From Massilia kyonggiensis (GTDB lineage Bacteria; Pseudomonadota; Gammaproteobacteria; Burkholderiales; Burkholderiaceae_D): DNA of 64,000 nucleotides. The DNA lies in contig NZ_JANUGY010000002.1 in the NCBI RefSeq assembly GCF_024756235.1, positions 62,001-126,000 of the forward strand, in the 5' to 3' direction. Positions 25,858 through 33,813 of the stretch are shown here, in pieces. Position numbers and translations under genes: made by a program. The notes beneath the pieces are model-generated. The model ran no database searches, was not told where the DNA came from, and was given only the letters and a program-made list of their open reading frames with translations. Positions within the stretch are counted from its first letter, which is position 1. Every line of letters begins with the position of its first letter.

Positions 25858-26364
25858 TCAGCGGCGGCGGAAGCGCTCGTCGTACAGCGGATCGGGCCCG
25901 TTGAGCATCTGGCGCACGACGCCCTGTGCATCGAAGTGCACGTTCATCATCGAGTTCCACACGCCCGCTTCCTTGTAGCGGTACGACCAGACTTCGTAGT
26001 CGTGCGCATACACGCGCGAGACCTCGGCGGGGCGGCCGAAGTTGCGCAGGATGTCGTCCTTGGTCCACCGGTCGACCTTCACCTTCGCGAAGTTCTCGCT
26101 CGTGAGCACCTGGTCGTACGCCACGAGACGGCCGTCCGGGCCGATGCGCGCCATGTACTGGAATTGCCCCATCGGCTGGCCGCGGTATTCGAGCACCTGG
26201 CCGCCGGCGGGATCCGGATAGACGGCGTTCGGCTGTCCGAGCTTTGCGGTGACTTCCGCCAGCGGCGCGCCCGCGGGCGGCGGCTGGCGCAATATTGTCG
26301 TGCAGCCCGACAGGGTCAGCGCCAGGGCGGCCGCGCACAGGGTCGAACGGAGCAGGGTAGTCAT
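25858..26364 (-). CDS. Lipoprotein, BamE/SmpA-like fold, copy 2
   Basis: A 168-residue lipoprotein with lipobox LSGC (C21). The mature part resembles the small outer-membrane BamE/SmpA fold: '[20 protein letters not shown]' and '[13 protein letters not shown]' each look like one repeat half. It is clearly a paralogue of the gene immediately upstream (26361–26852), starts within that gene's stop (four-base overlap), and probably arose by tandem duplication. Outer-membrane location is predicted; function unknown. Confidence 0.8.
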   Translation of the reverse strand: MTTLLRSTLCAAALALTLSGCTTILRQPPPAGAPLAEVTAKLGQPNAVYPDPAGGQVLEYRGQPMGQFQYMARIGPDGRLVAYDQVLTSENFAKVKVDRWTKDDILRNFGRPAEVSRVYAHDYEVWSYRYKEAGVWNSMMNVHFDAQGVVRQMLNGPDPLYDERFRRR

Positions 26365-26852
26365 AGGCCCTTCGAGCGGTCGTCGAGCAGCGGATCCGCG
26401 GTGTCGTCCGAGCGCCGTACTTCGCCGCGGACGTTGAAATAGATGTTCCTGTACGAGTTCCAGACGCCGTCCTGCTTGTAGCGGTACGACCAGACTTCGT
26501 CGCCCGTCGCGCGGTCGCGCGACACCTCGGCGGGGCGGCCGAAGGAGCGCAGCACGTCGTCCTTCGTCCAGCGGGCCGGCTGCACCTTGGCGAAGTTCGC
26601 GCTGGTGAGCGCCTGCTCGTACGAGACGAGACGGCCGTCCGCGCCGATGCGTGCCATGTGGTTGTACTGGCCCATCGGCTGGCCGCGGTATTCGAGCACC
26701 TGGCCGCCGGCGGGATCGGGGTAGACGGCATCCGGCTTGCCCAGCTTCGCAGTCACGTCGGCCAGCGGCGTCCCGGCCGGCGGCGTGCGGCTGAAGGTCG
26801 AGCAGGCGGACAGGGACAGGGCGACGGCGATCGTGATGAGAGTTGTTTTCAT
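26361..26852 (-). CDS. Lipoprotein, BamE/SmpA-like fold, copy 1
   Basis: A 163-residue lipoprotein with lipobox LSAC (C17) and the same domain as its downstream neighbour. Long blocks are shared, such as '[20 protein letters not shown]' and 'FGRPAEVSR', while the C-terminal tails differ. It is first in a two-gene operon divergent from rpsO. A role in envelope assembly or sensing is possible, but nothing in the context fixes it. Confidence 0.82.
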   Translation of the reverse strand: MKTTLITIAVALSLSACSTFSRTPPAGTPLADVTAKLGKPDAVYPDPAGGQVLEYRGQPMGQYNHMARIGADGRLVSYEQALTSANFAKVQPARWTKDDVLRSFGRPAEVSRDRATGDEVWSYRYKQDGVWNSYRNIYFNVRGEVRRSDDTADPLLDDRSKGL

Positions 26853-26924
26853 GTATGTATTGTTCAGCGGGCATGCCAGTGTGGCATCGCCAACCCGCCG
26901 ATTTTAACGGAAGCGGCGGAAAAA

Positions 26925-26954
26925 CTGGCTTCCCCTGCGCTTTTCACATATACT
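26925..26954 (+). promoter_or_regulatory. Candidate rpsO promoter
   Basis: TATACT (26949–26954) is a good -10 hexamer, with a weak -35 CTGGCT at 26925–26930 and an 18-base spacer. Predicted start of transcription is near 26961. Confidence 0.5.
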
Positions 26955-26961
26955 TCCCGGT

Positions 26962-26984
26962 CTTGGCCTTCGGGCCAGGTTTTT
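26962..26984 (+). promoter_or_regulatory. UUCG-capped hairpin in the rpsO leader
   Basis: CTTGGCC and GGCCAGG pair around a TTCG tetraloop and are followed by TTTTT. It would lie at the very 5' end of the rpsO transcript, too close to the predicted start to act as an ordinary terminator. It could stabilise the message or be part of an S15 autoregulatory site. If the true start is further upstream, it could be an attenuator. Confidence 0.5.
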
Positions 26985-27040
26985 ATCAATTCACGGTGCG
27001 CTGGGTTCCGACTCTTGCACCGCATGTGAAAGGCAACATC

Positions 27041-27310
27041 ATGACCGTAGAAAACATCAACAAGGCCGCGATCATCGCGGACAACGCACGTGGCCAGAAC
27101 GACACCGGTTCGCCGGAAGTCCAGGTTGCACTGCTGACCGCCCGCATCAACGAACTGAACGGCCACTTCAAGGAACACCAGAAGGATCACCACTCCCGTC
27201 GTGGCCTGATCATGATGGTCAACCGTCGTAAGAGCCTGCTGGCTTACCTGAAGCGCAAGGATCTGAACCGTTACCGCGACCTGATCGCCAAACTCGGCCT
27301 GCGTAAGTAA
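27041..27310 (+). CDS. rpsO: 30S ribosomal protein S15
   Basis: An 89-residue primary 16S rRNA-binding protein of the central domain of the 30S subunit. '[20 protein letters not shown]' and '[19 protein letters not shown]' are diagnostic. It is followed by a terminator and then pnp, the usual bacterial order. S15 typically represses its own translation through its leader. Confidence 0.98.
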   Translation: MTVENINKAAIIADNARGQNDTGSPEVQVALLTARINELNGHFKEHQKDHHSRRGLIMMVNRRKSLLAYLKRKDLNRYRDLIAKLGLRK

Positions 27311-27351
27311 TCAGCAGTTCCCGAGCATTGCGCCAGACGGCTCAAGCTTCG

Positions 27352-27388
27352 AAATGCCTGCGTCAGTTGTACTGTCGCGGGCATTTTT
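27352..27388 (+). terminator. Terminator between rpsO and pnp
   Basis: An 11-bp stem (AAATGCCTGCG with CGCGGGCATTT, one G·T pair), a 13-base loop and a T-rich end. In E. coli the equivalent site is only partly effective, so some transcripts may read through into pnp. Confidence 0.78.
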
Positions 27389-27488
27389 CGTTTTGGACGT
27401 CATCGAGTTTTACCCTGTAGAAAGTTGGAACGTCGTGAGGTGAACGACAGCGCCTGAAAATCTGTCGGCAAATAGAAAGGGATTACCC

Positions 27489-29588
27489 ATGTTTAACAAA
27501 GTTACGAAAACCTTCCAGTACGGCGACCATACCGTCACCCTCGAGACCGGCGAAATCGCCCGTCAAGCCAGTGGCGCCGTCCTCGTGTCGGTCGAAGACA
27601 CCGTCGTCCTCGCGACCGTCGTCGCCAAGAAGGATGCCAAGCCAGGCCAGGATTTCTTCCCGCTGACCGTCGACTACATCGAGAAGAGCTATGCCGCGGG
27701 CAAGATCCCGGGCGGCTTCTTCAAGCGTGAAGGCCGTCCGTCGGAGAAGGAGACGCTGACGTCGCGCCTGATCGACCGTCCGATCCGTCCGCTGTTCCCG
27801 GAAGGCTACCTGAACGAAGTGCAGGTGATCGTACACGTCCTGTCGGTCAATCCCGAGATCGATCCGGACATCCCGTCGATGATCGGCGCCTCGGCCGCCC
27901 TGTGCGTGGCCGGCATCCCGTTCAACGGCCCGATCGGCGCCGCCCGCGTCGGTTACGCGAACGGCCAGTACATCCTGAACCCGACCACCACCCAGCTCAA
28001 GACCTCGCAGATGGACCTGGTCGTCGCCGGTACCGAGCACGCCGTGCTGATGGTCGAATCCGAAGCGCAGCAGCTGTCCGAAGAAATCATGCTGGGCGCG
28101 GTCGTCTACGGCCACGAGCAGATGAAGGCCGTCATCGACGCCATCCACGCGCTGGTGGAAGAAGGCGGCAAGCCGGAAGTCGAATGGGCACCGGCACCGA
28201 AGAACGAAGAACTGATCGCCCGCGTCACCGCCATTGCTGAAGGCAAGATCCGCGAAGCCTACCAGGTCCGCGACAAGCAGGCCCGTACGCAGAAGCTGAA
28301 GGACACGACCGCGCAGGTGCTGGCCGAGCTGGGCGAAGGCGTGGATGCCGTCGAAGTCGGCAACATCCTGTTCGACATGGAAGCCAAGGTCGTGCGTTCG
28401 CAGATCCTGGAAGGCGAGCCGCGCATCGACGGCCGCGACACCCGCACCGTGCGTCCGATCTCGATCCGCACGAGCGTCCTGCCGCGTACCCACGGTTCCG
28501 CGCTGTTCACCCGCGGCGAAACCCAGGCCCTCGTGATCGCCACGCTGGGCACCGGCCGCGACAGCCAGAAGATCGACGCGCTGATGGGCGAGTACACCGA
28601 CGACTTCATGATGCACTACAACATGCCGCCGTTCGCCACGGGCGAAACCGGCCGCGTGGGCACGCCGAAGCGCCGCGAAATCGGCCACGGCCGCCTGGCC
28701 AAGCGCGCGCTGGTCGCCGCGCTGCCGTCGCCGGAAGAGTTCAGCTACTCGGTCCGCCTGGTGTCGGAAATCACCGAGTCGAACGGTTCCTCGTCGATGG
28801 CGTCCGTCTGCGGCGGCTGCCTGGCACTGATGGACGCCGGCGTCCCGATGAAGGCCCACGTGGCCGGCATCGCGATGGGCCTGATCAAGGAAGGCGGCAA
28901 GTTCGCCGTCCTGACCGACATCCTGGGCGATGAAGACCACCTGGGCGACATGGACTTCAAGGTCGCCGGCACCACCGCAGGCATCACCGCGCTGCAGATG
29001 GACATCAAGATCCAGGGCATCACGAAGGAAATCATGCAAGTGGCACTGGCGCAAGCCAAGGAAGCCCGCCAGCACATCCTGGTCGAGATGCAGAAGGCCG
29101 TGCCGTCCGTGAAGACGGAACTGTCGGACTTCGCACCGCGCCTGATCACCATCAAGATCAACCCGGAGAAGATCCGTGACGTGATCGGCAAGGGCGGCGC
29201 CGTGATCCGCGCGCTGACCGAAGAGACCGGCACGCAGATCGACATCACCGACGAAGGCATCGTGACCATCGCGTCGGTCGACGCCGCCGCCGGCCAGGAA
29301 GCCAAGCGCCGCATCGAAGAGCTGACCGCATCGGTCGAAGTGGGCAAGACCTACGACGGCACCGTGCTGAAGCTGCTGGACTTCGGCGCCATCGTGCAAG
29401 TGATGCCGGGCAAAGACGGCCTGCTGCACATCTCGCAGATCGCCAACGAGCGTGTGAACGCCGTCGCCGACTACCTGAAGGAAGGCCAGCAGGTGCGCGT
29501 GAAGGTCCTCGAGACCGACGAGCGCGGCCGCCTGAAGCTGTCGATGAAGGCAGCGGCTGCGGATGACGCGGCGGCAGCGGCGCAGTAA
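27489..29588 (+). CDS. pnp: Polyribonucleotide nucleotidyltransferase
   Basis: A 699-residue phosphorolytic 3'-5' exoribonuclease, trimeric and part of the RNA degradosome in many bacteria. Two RNase PH-like domains (about 1–210 and 310–540), a KH domain ('[20 protein letters not shown]') and a C-terminal S1 domain ('[20 protein letters not shown]') are in order. The catalytic acids are in '[19 protein letters not shown]'. It ends in a strong terminator. Confidence 0.98.
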   Translation: MFNKVTKTFQYGDHTVTLETGEIARQASGAVLVSVEDTVVLATVVAKKDAKPGQDFFPLTVDYIEKSYAAGKIPGGFFKREGRPSEKETLTSRLIDRPIRPLFPEGYLNEVQVIVHVLSVNPEIDPDIPSMIGASAALCVAGIPFNGPIGAARVGYANGQYILNPTTTQLKTSQMDLVVAGTEHAVLMVESEAQQLSEEIMLGAVVYGHEQMKAVIDAIHALVEEGGKPEVEWAPAPKNEELIARVTAIAEGKIREAYQVRDKQARTQKLKDTTAQVLAELGEGVDAVEVGNILFDMEAKVVRSQILEGEPRIDGRDTRTVRPISIRTSVLPRTHGSALFTRGETQALVIATLGTGRDSQKIDALMGEYTDDFMMHYNMPPFATGETGRVGTPKRREIGHGRLAKRALVAALPSPEEFSYSVRLVSEITESNGSSSMASVCGGCLALMDAGVPMKAHVAGIAMGLIKEGGKFAVLTDILGDEDHLGDMDFKVAGTTAGITALQMDIKIQGITKEIMQVALAQAKEARQHILVEMQKAVPSVKTELSDFAPRLITIKINPEKIRDVIGKGGAVIRALTEETGTQIDITDEGIVTIASVDAAAGQEAKRRIEELTASVEVGKTYDGTVLKLLDFGAIVQVMPGKDGLLHISQIANERVNAVADYLKEGQQVRVKVLETDERGRLKLSMKAAAADDAAAAAQ

Positions 29589-29625
29589 GCCGTTCCTCCG
29601 GACGCTGCGGCGTCCAGACGACGAC

Positions 29626-29657
29626 AACCGCCAGTGCGTGAGCCTGGCGGTTTTTTT
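29626..29657 (+). terminator. pnp terminator (repeat copy 1)
   Basis: AACCGCCAG and CTGGCGGTT pair around a TGCGTGAGC loop followed by seven T. The whole 31-base element, loop included, recurs exactly at 30823–30853. A smaller hairpin (GGACGC-TGCG-GCGTCC) precedes it at 29600–29615. Confidence 0.93.
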
Positions 29658-29686
29658 ATGCGCGCCGGGACGCGCCGGTGCTGGTT

Positions 29687-29710
29687 GTGCTAAATTTGGT
29701 ACTGAATTTG
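29687..29710. promoter_or_regulatory. Tandem 12-bp repeat upstream of the toxin–antitoxin genes
   Basis: GTGCTAAATTTG (29687–29698) is followed at once by GTACTGAATTTG (29699–29710), 10 of 12 identical. It lies about 43 bases before the antitoxin start, where the antitoxin or toxin–antitoxin complex would bind to repress the operon. Confidence 0.5.
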
Positions 29711-29752
29711 TGTCTAGTGTGTCACGGTGCCGTCATTGACTATGGAGGCGTT

Positions 29753-30028
29753 ATGAACGTCGTGCAAAATATTCAACCCATCAGTTTCCTGAAAACGAAC
29801 ACGAGCGATGTGGTCAAGCAAGTGCAGGAAACGCGCGAGCCGGTGCTGATCACCGTGAACGGGAAGGTGCAGGCCGTTATCCAGGATCCCTTGAGTTACC
29901 AGAAGATGCAAGACCAGCTGACGATGCTCCGCATTCTTGCGCATGGCCAGAAGCAAATCGAACAAGGCAAAGTGTCCGATCATGATGATCTGTTCGCGCA
30001 GTTCGAAGCGGAAGACAGGGAAAGCTGA
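29753..30028 (+). CDS. Phd/YefM-family antitoxin
   Basis: A 91-residue antitoxin. The N-terminal part ('IQPISFLKTNTSDVVKQVQETREP', shown as a pattern of sheet and helix) is the Phd/YefM DNA-binding fold with 'VLITVNGKVQAVIQDP'. The acidic C-terminus ('SDHDDLFAQFEAEDRES') would bind and neutralise the toxin. ATG 29753 follows TGGAGG. The toxin gene starts eight bases downstream. Confidence 0.9.
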   Translation: MNVVQNIQPISFLKTNTSDVVKQVQETREPVLITVNGKVQAVIQDPLSYQKMQDQLTMLRILAHGQKQIEQGKVSDHDDLFAQFEAEDRES

Positions 30029-30036
30029 ACGACTTC

Positions 30037-30360
30037 ATGGACATTATCTGGACCGATGCCGCGCGCGACGATCTTCTCGAGATCCGCGAATACCTGAGGC
30101 GTTCCCAGTCACCGGCACTCGTCAAGAACGTCACCGAAGCCATCCGCGCCGAGACCGGCTCGCTCAAGGACTGGCCTTCCAAGGGCATCTTTGTGCAGGG
30201 GCTGGAGGAGCTGCAACCGGATCAGTATCGTGAGCTCCTCGCGGGTCAGCATCGCATCATCTTCGAGCGTGCGAGCGAAACGGTTTACGTTCACATCGTC
30301 TGCCATACGAGCCGCGATCTTGAAGCGCTCTTGCGTCGCCGTCTGTTGGCGGCCGGCTAG
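30037..30360 (+). CDS. RelE/ParE-family toxin
   Basis: A 107-residue type II toxin. 'IIWTDAARDDLLEIREYL', 'YRELLAGQHRIIFER' and 'VHIVCHTSRDLEALL' match ParE/RelE proteins, with basic residues on the last strands. ParE-like members poison gyrase and RelE-like members cleave mRNA; the sequence alone does not decide. It is paired with the preceding Phd/YefM antitoxin and lies between two copies of the same terminator. Confidence 0.9.
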   Translation: MDIIWTDAARDDLLEIREYLRRSQSPALVKNVTEAIRAETGSLKDWPSKGIFVQGLEELQPDQYRELLAGQHRIIFERASETVYVHIVCHTSRDLEALLRRRLLAAG

Positions 30361-30546
30361 TGAAACCAGGTGTTTCTGCCATCTCATTCATAACTTAAGA
30401 TCGACCCATTCGCCGATGTGATAACTCGGCCGTGGCTCGCCGTTGAGTTATTCTCTTCGGAAATGCTCAGTATTTGAACATGAAATTGGATTTATATCTC
30501 ATCCGTTCGCATAATGTCCTTACACCAAACGAACCGGAGAAGAGAA

Positions 30547-30759
30547 ATGAACATCGCCAAGAACATGGAATCGATCTTTGTCGCAGCAGTCATCGTTGTC
30601 GCCAGCGTGGCAAACGCGATCGCAGAACCCGCCCCACCGCTGGAAATTGCCGCTCCCCGCGCCGTCGTGTCGGCTGCACCCGTGATGGAATCCCCGCTGA
30701 TCACCATCGTCGTCGTCGGCAAGCGCCTGACGGCTGAACAGAAAGCAAAGCGTGCCTGA
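30547..30759 (+). CDS. Small exported protein of unknown function
   Basis: A 70-residue product with a probable signal peptide ('IFVAAVIVVASVANAIAEP', cleavage after 'ANAIA' near residue 26) and a short mature part ending in 'PLITIVVVGKRLTAEQKAKR'. I do not recognise the family. ATG 30547 has GAGAA upstream. It stands alone between the toxin gene and the second terminator copy, and the DNA before it (30361–30546) is visibly more AT-rich than the surroundings. Confidence 0.6.
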   Translation: MNIAKNMESIFVAAVIVVASVANAIAEPAPPLEIAAPRAVVSAAPVMESPLITIVVVGKRLTAEQKAKRA

Positions 30760-30822
30760 GCCGGCATCATGCAGCAGTGTCGGTCGTTACCTCATGTAGT
30801 GCCCCTGTTCATCAGCCATTAA

Positions 30823-30853
30823 AACCGCCAGTGCGTGAGCCTGGCGGTTTTTT
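30823..30853 (+). terminator. Terminator (repeat copy 2, identical to the pnp terminator)
   Basis: The same 31 bases as at 29626–29656, with six T. It terminates the small-protein gene. Identity through the loop shows the two are copies rather than unrelated terminators. Confidence 0.9.
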
Positions 30854-31097
30854 GTTGCCGGTCGCCCCACGTCATTCGGTTTTCTCCCGTATTTACCAAA
30901 AGAAGTTTCCCTAAGTTACCATTGCGGTAAACCTGTGACGCCCTACGTCGCGAATCCGCAATATATATTCAGGTTTCCCCGCCTATCGTGTCGTGTTGTG
31001 CAGGAAATGGATGGTATAGTTGGTCATTTGACAGAATTGCCGGGGCCGTAAGCGGGTCCGAACGGCATGACTAACCACTCCAAAAAAAGGAACACAG
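30854..31097 (+). promoter_or_regulatory. Promoter region of the stressosome operon
   Basis: No gene is seen here. It contains an inverted repeat TTACC-ATTGC-GGTAA (30916–30930) and an AT-rich tract ATATATATTC near 30961–30970. A TATAGT at 31015–31020 could be a -10 element with only a poor -35 (TCGTGT, 18-base spacer). A weak GGAAC before ATG 31098 may be the ribosome site. Confidence 0.4.
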
Positions 31098-31964
31098 ATG
31101 ACGACCCAGGACTACGCGAACCGCATCAGCCAGCTCATCCAGGATCACGAGGCCGAGATCGGCGCGGAATGGATCGAGCAGCTGGAGGCGCTGACGGTGC
31201 GCGCGAACGTCGTCTCGAAAGACCAGCTGCGCAAGCACTGCCAGCAATTCCTGGCCGCGTTCGCCCACGCCACGCGCGCCGGCGAGCTGCAGAACATCGA
31301 TCACCGCTCATGGGATGAGGTGCGCGACATCCTCAGCGAGATCTCGTCGACCCGCGCGAAGAACGGCTCGACCCCGAGCGAGACGGCGACCTTCGTGTTC
31401 TCGCTGAAGCAGCCGCTGTTCACGCACCTGAACCAGGGCTTCGCGAACGATCCGGCCGCACTGGCGTCGGCCTCGTGGACCATCGGCACGCTGCTCGACA
31501 AGATGGGCCTGTACACCATCGAGGTGTTCCAGCGCGCGCGCGACCAGATCATCGTGCGCCAGCAGCAGGAATTGCTGGAACTGTCGACGCCCGTCGTCAA
31601 ACTGTGGGAAGGCATCCTCGCGCTGCCGCTGATCGGCACGCTGGATTCCGCACGCACGCAGGTCGTCATGGAGAACATCCTGCAGAAGATCGTCGACACG
31701 GGCGCCGCGATCGCCATCATCGACATCACCGGCGTGCCGACCGTCGACACGCTCGTCGCGCAGCACCTCATGAAAACCATCGCGGCCGCGCGCCTGATGG
31801 GTGCCGACTGCATCATCAGCGGCATCCGTCCGCAGATCGCGCAGACCATCGTGCACCTGGGCGTGAATCTGGAAGACGTCGTGACCAAGGCCACGCTGGC
31901 GGACGCGTTCCTCGTCGCGCTCGAGCGCACCGGCACGTCCGTCATCAAGCGCACCCACGCATAA
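31098..31964 (+). CDS. rsbR: RsbR-type stressosome sensor with STAS domain
   Basis: A 288-residue protein with an N-terminal helical RsbR_N sensor domain (about 5–155) and a C-terminal STAS domain (about 165–280). With RsbS it would form the large stressosome scaffold that holds RsbT. 'IIDITGVPTVDTLVAQHL' and 'GIRPQIAQTIVHLGVNL' are RsbR signatures. T218 aligns with the phospho-Thr T205 of B. subtilis RsbRA. The T171 equivalent is Ser (S184 in 'LDSARTQ'). First gene of a six-gene operon. Confidence 0.9.
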   Translation: MTTQDYANRISQLIQDHEAEIGAEWIEQLEALTVRANVVSKDQLRKHCQQFLAAFAHATRAGELQNIDHRSWDEVRDILSEISSTRAKNGSTPSETATFVFSLKQPLFTHLNQGFANDPAALASASWTIGTLLDKMGLYTIEVFQRARDQIIVRQQQELLELSTPVVKLWEGILALPLIGTLDSARTQVVMENILQKIVDTGAAIAIIDITGVPTVDTLVAQHLMKTIAAARLMGADCIISGIRPQIAQTIVHLGVNLEDVVTKATLADAFLVALERTGTSVIKRTHA

Positions 31965-31973
31965 GGACCGCGC

Positions 31974-32330
31974 ATGGAACGCATCCCGATCCTCCGCATG
32001 GGCGACCTGCTGCTGGTGACGATCCAGGTGGACATGCACGACCGCCTGGCAATGACCCTGCAGGACGACCTCACCGAACGCATCGTGCGCGACCGCGCCA
32101 AGGGCGTCCTGATCGACATCTCCGCACTCGACCTGGTGGACTCGTTCATCGGCCGCATGATCAGCAACACGGCCGCGATGGCGCGCGTGCTCGATGCGCA
32201 GACCGTGGTGGTCGGCATGCAGCCGGCCGTCGCGATCACGCTGGTCGAACTGGGACTCACGCTGCACGGCGTGAAGACGGCGCTCAATGTCGAGAAGGGC
32301 ATGGCCCTGTTGGGAAAGACTAATTTTTGA
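31974..32330 (+). CDS. rsbS: RsbS, stressosome core STAS protein
   Basis: A 118-residue single STAS domain that co-assembles with RsbR and sequesters RsbT. The phosphoacceptor serine is S57 in 'DLVDSFIGRMISN', equivalent to S59 of B. subtilis. 'QTVVVGMQPAVAITLVELG' is nearly invariant in RsbS proteins. Phosphorylation by RsbT under stress would release the kinase. The TGA overlaps the rsbT ATG by one base. Confidence 0.92.
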   Translation: MERIPILRMGDLLLVTIQVDMHDRLAMTLQDDLTERIVRDRAKGVLIDISALDLVDSFIGRMISNTAAMARVLDAQTVVVGMQPAVAITLVELGLTLHGVKTALNVEKGMALLGKTNF

Positions 32331-32797
32331 TGAGCGCTGCTCTCAACAACGCGGTGGTCTTCGAGTCCGAACTGCTCGAGCGGCACCGTCAGGACCGCAC
32401 CGAACGCACGGCGCTGCCGCTGCGCTCGGACGAGGACGTCGTCGCGCTGCGCAAGCACGTGCGCGAGCGGGCCGTCGCGATCGCGCTGTCGCTCGTCGAC
32501 CAGACCAAGCTGGTGACGGCCGCCAGCGAACTGGCGCGCAACACGCTCAAGTACGGCGGCGGCGGCATGGTCTACCTCGATGCGCTGACGGACGGCTTCC
32601 GCAAGGGCATCGGCCTGATATTCATCGATAACGGTCCCGGCATCCCGGACCTCGAGATGGCGCTGCGCGACGGCTACACGACGGGCGGCGGCCTGGGGCT
32701 TGGCCTTGGCGGCTCCAAGCGCCTCGTCGACGAATTCGACATCGATTCCCGTGCGGGAGAAGGCACTGCGGTGTCGGTCGTCAAATGGAAACGCTGA
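32330..32797 (+). CDS. rsbT: RsbT, serine/threonine switch kinase
   Basis: A 155-residue GHKL-fold kinase, slightly longer than B. subtilis RsbT (133 aa) because of an N-terminal extension. ATP-site motifs are intact: 'AASELARNTLKYGGG' (N-box), 'IFIDNGPGIPDL' (G1) and 'GGGLGLGLGGSKRLVDEF' (G2). It would phosphorylate RsbR and RsbS and then, once released, bind the downstream partner. The last 13 bases overlap the next gene. Confidence 0.9.
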   Translation: MSAALNNAVVFESELLERHRQDRTERTALPLRSDEDVVALRKHVRERAVAIALSLVDQTKLVTAASELARNTLKYGGGGMVYLDALTDGFRKGIGLIFIDNGPGIPDLEMALRDGYTTGGGLGLGLGGSKRLVDEFDIDSRAGEGTAVSVVKWKR

Positions 32798-33813
32798 TCA
32801 GTTCGCTGTCCCCGCAGCTCAACTTCGCCATCACCCACGCCAGCGACGTCTCCGCCGCGCGCCGCGCCGGGCAGAAGCTGGCGGATGCGCTCGGCTTCGA
32901 CGACGTCAAGGCCGGCCGCCTCGCGATCATCATCACGGAAGCGGCCACCAACATCCTCAAGCACGCGGGCGAAGGGACCGTCACGATCATGCGCACGCAG
33001 TCCGGCGTCGCGATGCCGGGCGTGGACGTCGTCGCCGTCGACAACGGGCCCGGCATCGCCGACCTGGAATTGTCCCTGCGCGACGGCGTGTCGACGGCCG
33101 GCACGGCGGGCACGGGCCTCGGTGCGCTGCGCCGCCAGGCGGACGAATTCGACGCGTGGACCCAGCACGGCCGCGGCAGCGCGTTCTTCATGCGCATCTG
33201 GCAGGGCGCCGTCCCGCCGGAACCGTGCGGCGTCGAAGTGGGCGCGCTGTGCACGCCGCTGGCCGGCGAGGAGGAGTGCGGCGACGGCTGGGGCGTCTCC
33301 TGCGACCTCGATGGCGCGACCCTCGTCGGCGTGGACGGCCTCGGTCACGGACCCGAAGCGGCGAAGGCCGCCGCCGGCGCCATCCGGGCGCTGGAAAAGC
33401 GGCCGGCCGCCCAGCCTTCCGAGGTGCTGCACACGGCGCACGAGCTGCTGCGCATCACGCGCGGCGCGGCGATGTCCGCGGCAAGGATCGACTACGGCGG
33501 CGGCGACATCCGCTTCGCCGGCATCGGCAACGTGGCCGCCGTCGTCCACGACGGCACGGCGCGCCGCGCGCTCGTCTCGCACAACGGCATCGTCGGCCAC
33601 AACATGCGCAGGGTGCAGGAATTCACCGCGCCGTTCCCGCCCGGCGCGCTGTGCGTGCTGGCCTCGGACGGCATCCAGACCCAGTGGGACCTCGGTGCGT
33701 ATCCGGGCCTGCATGTGCACGCGCCCGCGCTCGTGGCGGCCGTGCTGATGCGCGACTTCATCCGCCGCCGCGACGACGCGATGGTGCTGGTCGCGCGCAG
33801 GAGAATGTCATGA
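32785..33813 (+). CDS. RsbX-like phosphatase with N-terminal ATPase-like domain
   Basis: A 342-residue protein joining an N-terminal RsbW/RsbT-like HATPase domain (about 10–135; 'IIITEAATNILKHAGEG', 'DNGPGIADLE', 'GTGLGAL') to a C-terminal SpoIIE/PP2C phosphatase (about 150–340; 'VDGLGHGPEA', 'LASDGIQTQWD'). The phosphatase part would dephosphorylate RsbR/RsbS and reset the stressosome, as RsbX does. B. subtilis RsbX lacks the ATPase part. It overlaps rsbT by 13 bases and the next kinase by four. Confidence 0.87.
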   Translation: METLISSLSPQLNFAITHASDVSAARRAGQKLADALGFDDVKAGRLAIIITEAATNILKHAGEGTVTIMRTQSGVAMPGVDVVAVDNGPGIADLELSLRDGVSTAGTAGTGLGALRRQADEFDAWTQHGRGSAFFMRIWQGAVPPEPCGVEVGALCTPLAGEEECGDGWGVSCDLDGATLVGVDGLGHGPEAAKAAAGAIRALEKRPAAQPSEVLHTAHELLRITRGAAMSAARIDYGGGDIRFAGIGNVAAVVHDGTARRALVSHNGIVGHNMRRVQEFTAPFPPGALCVLASDGIQTQWDLGAYPGLHVHAPALVAAVLMRDFIRRRDDAMVLVARRRMS

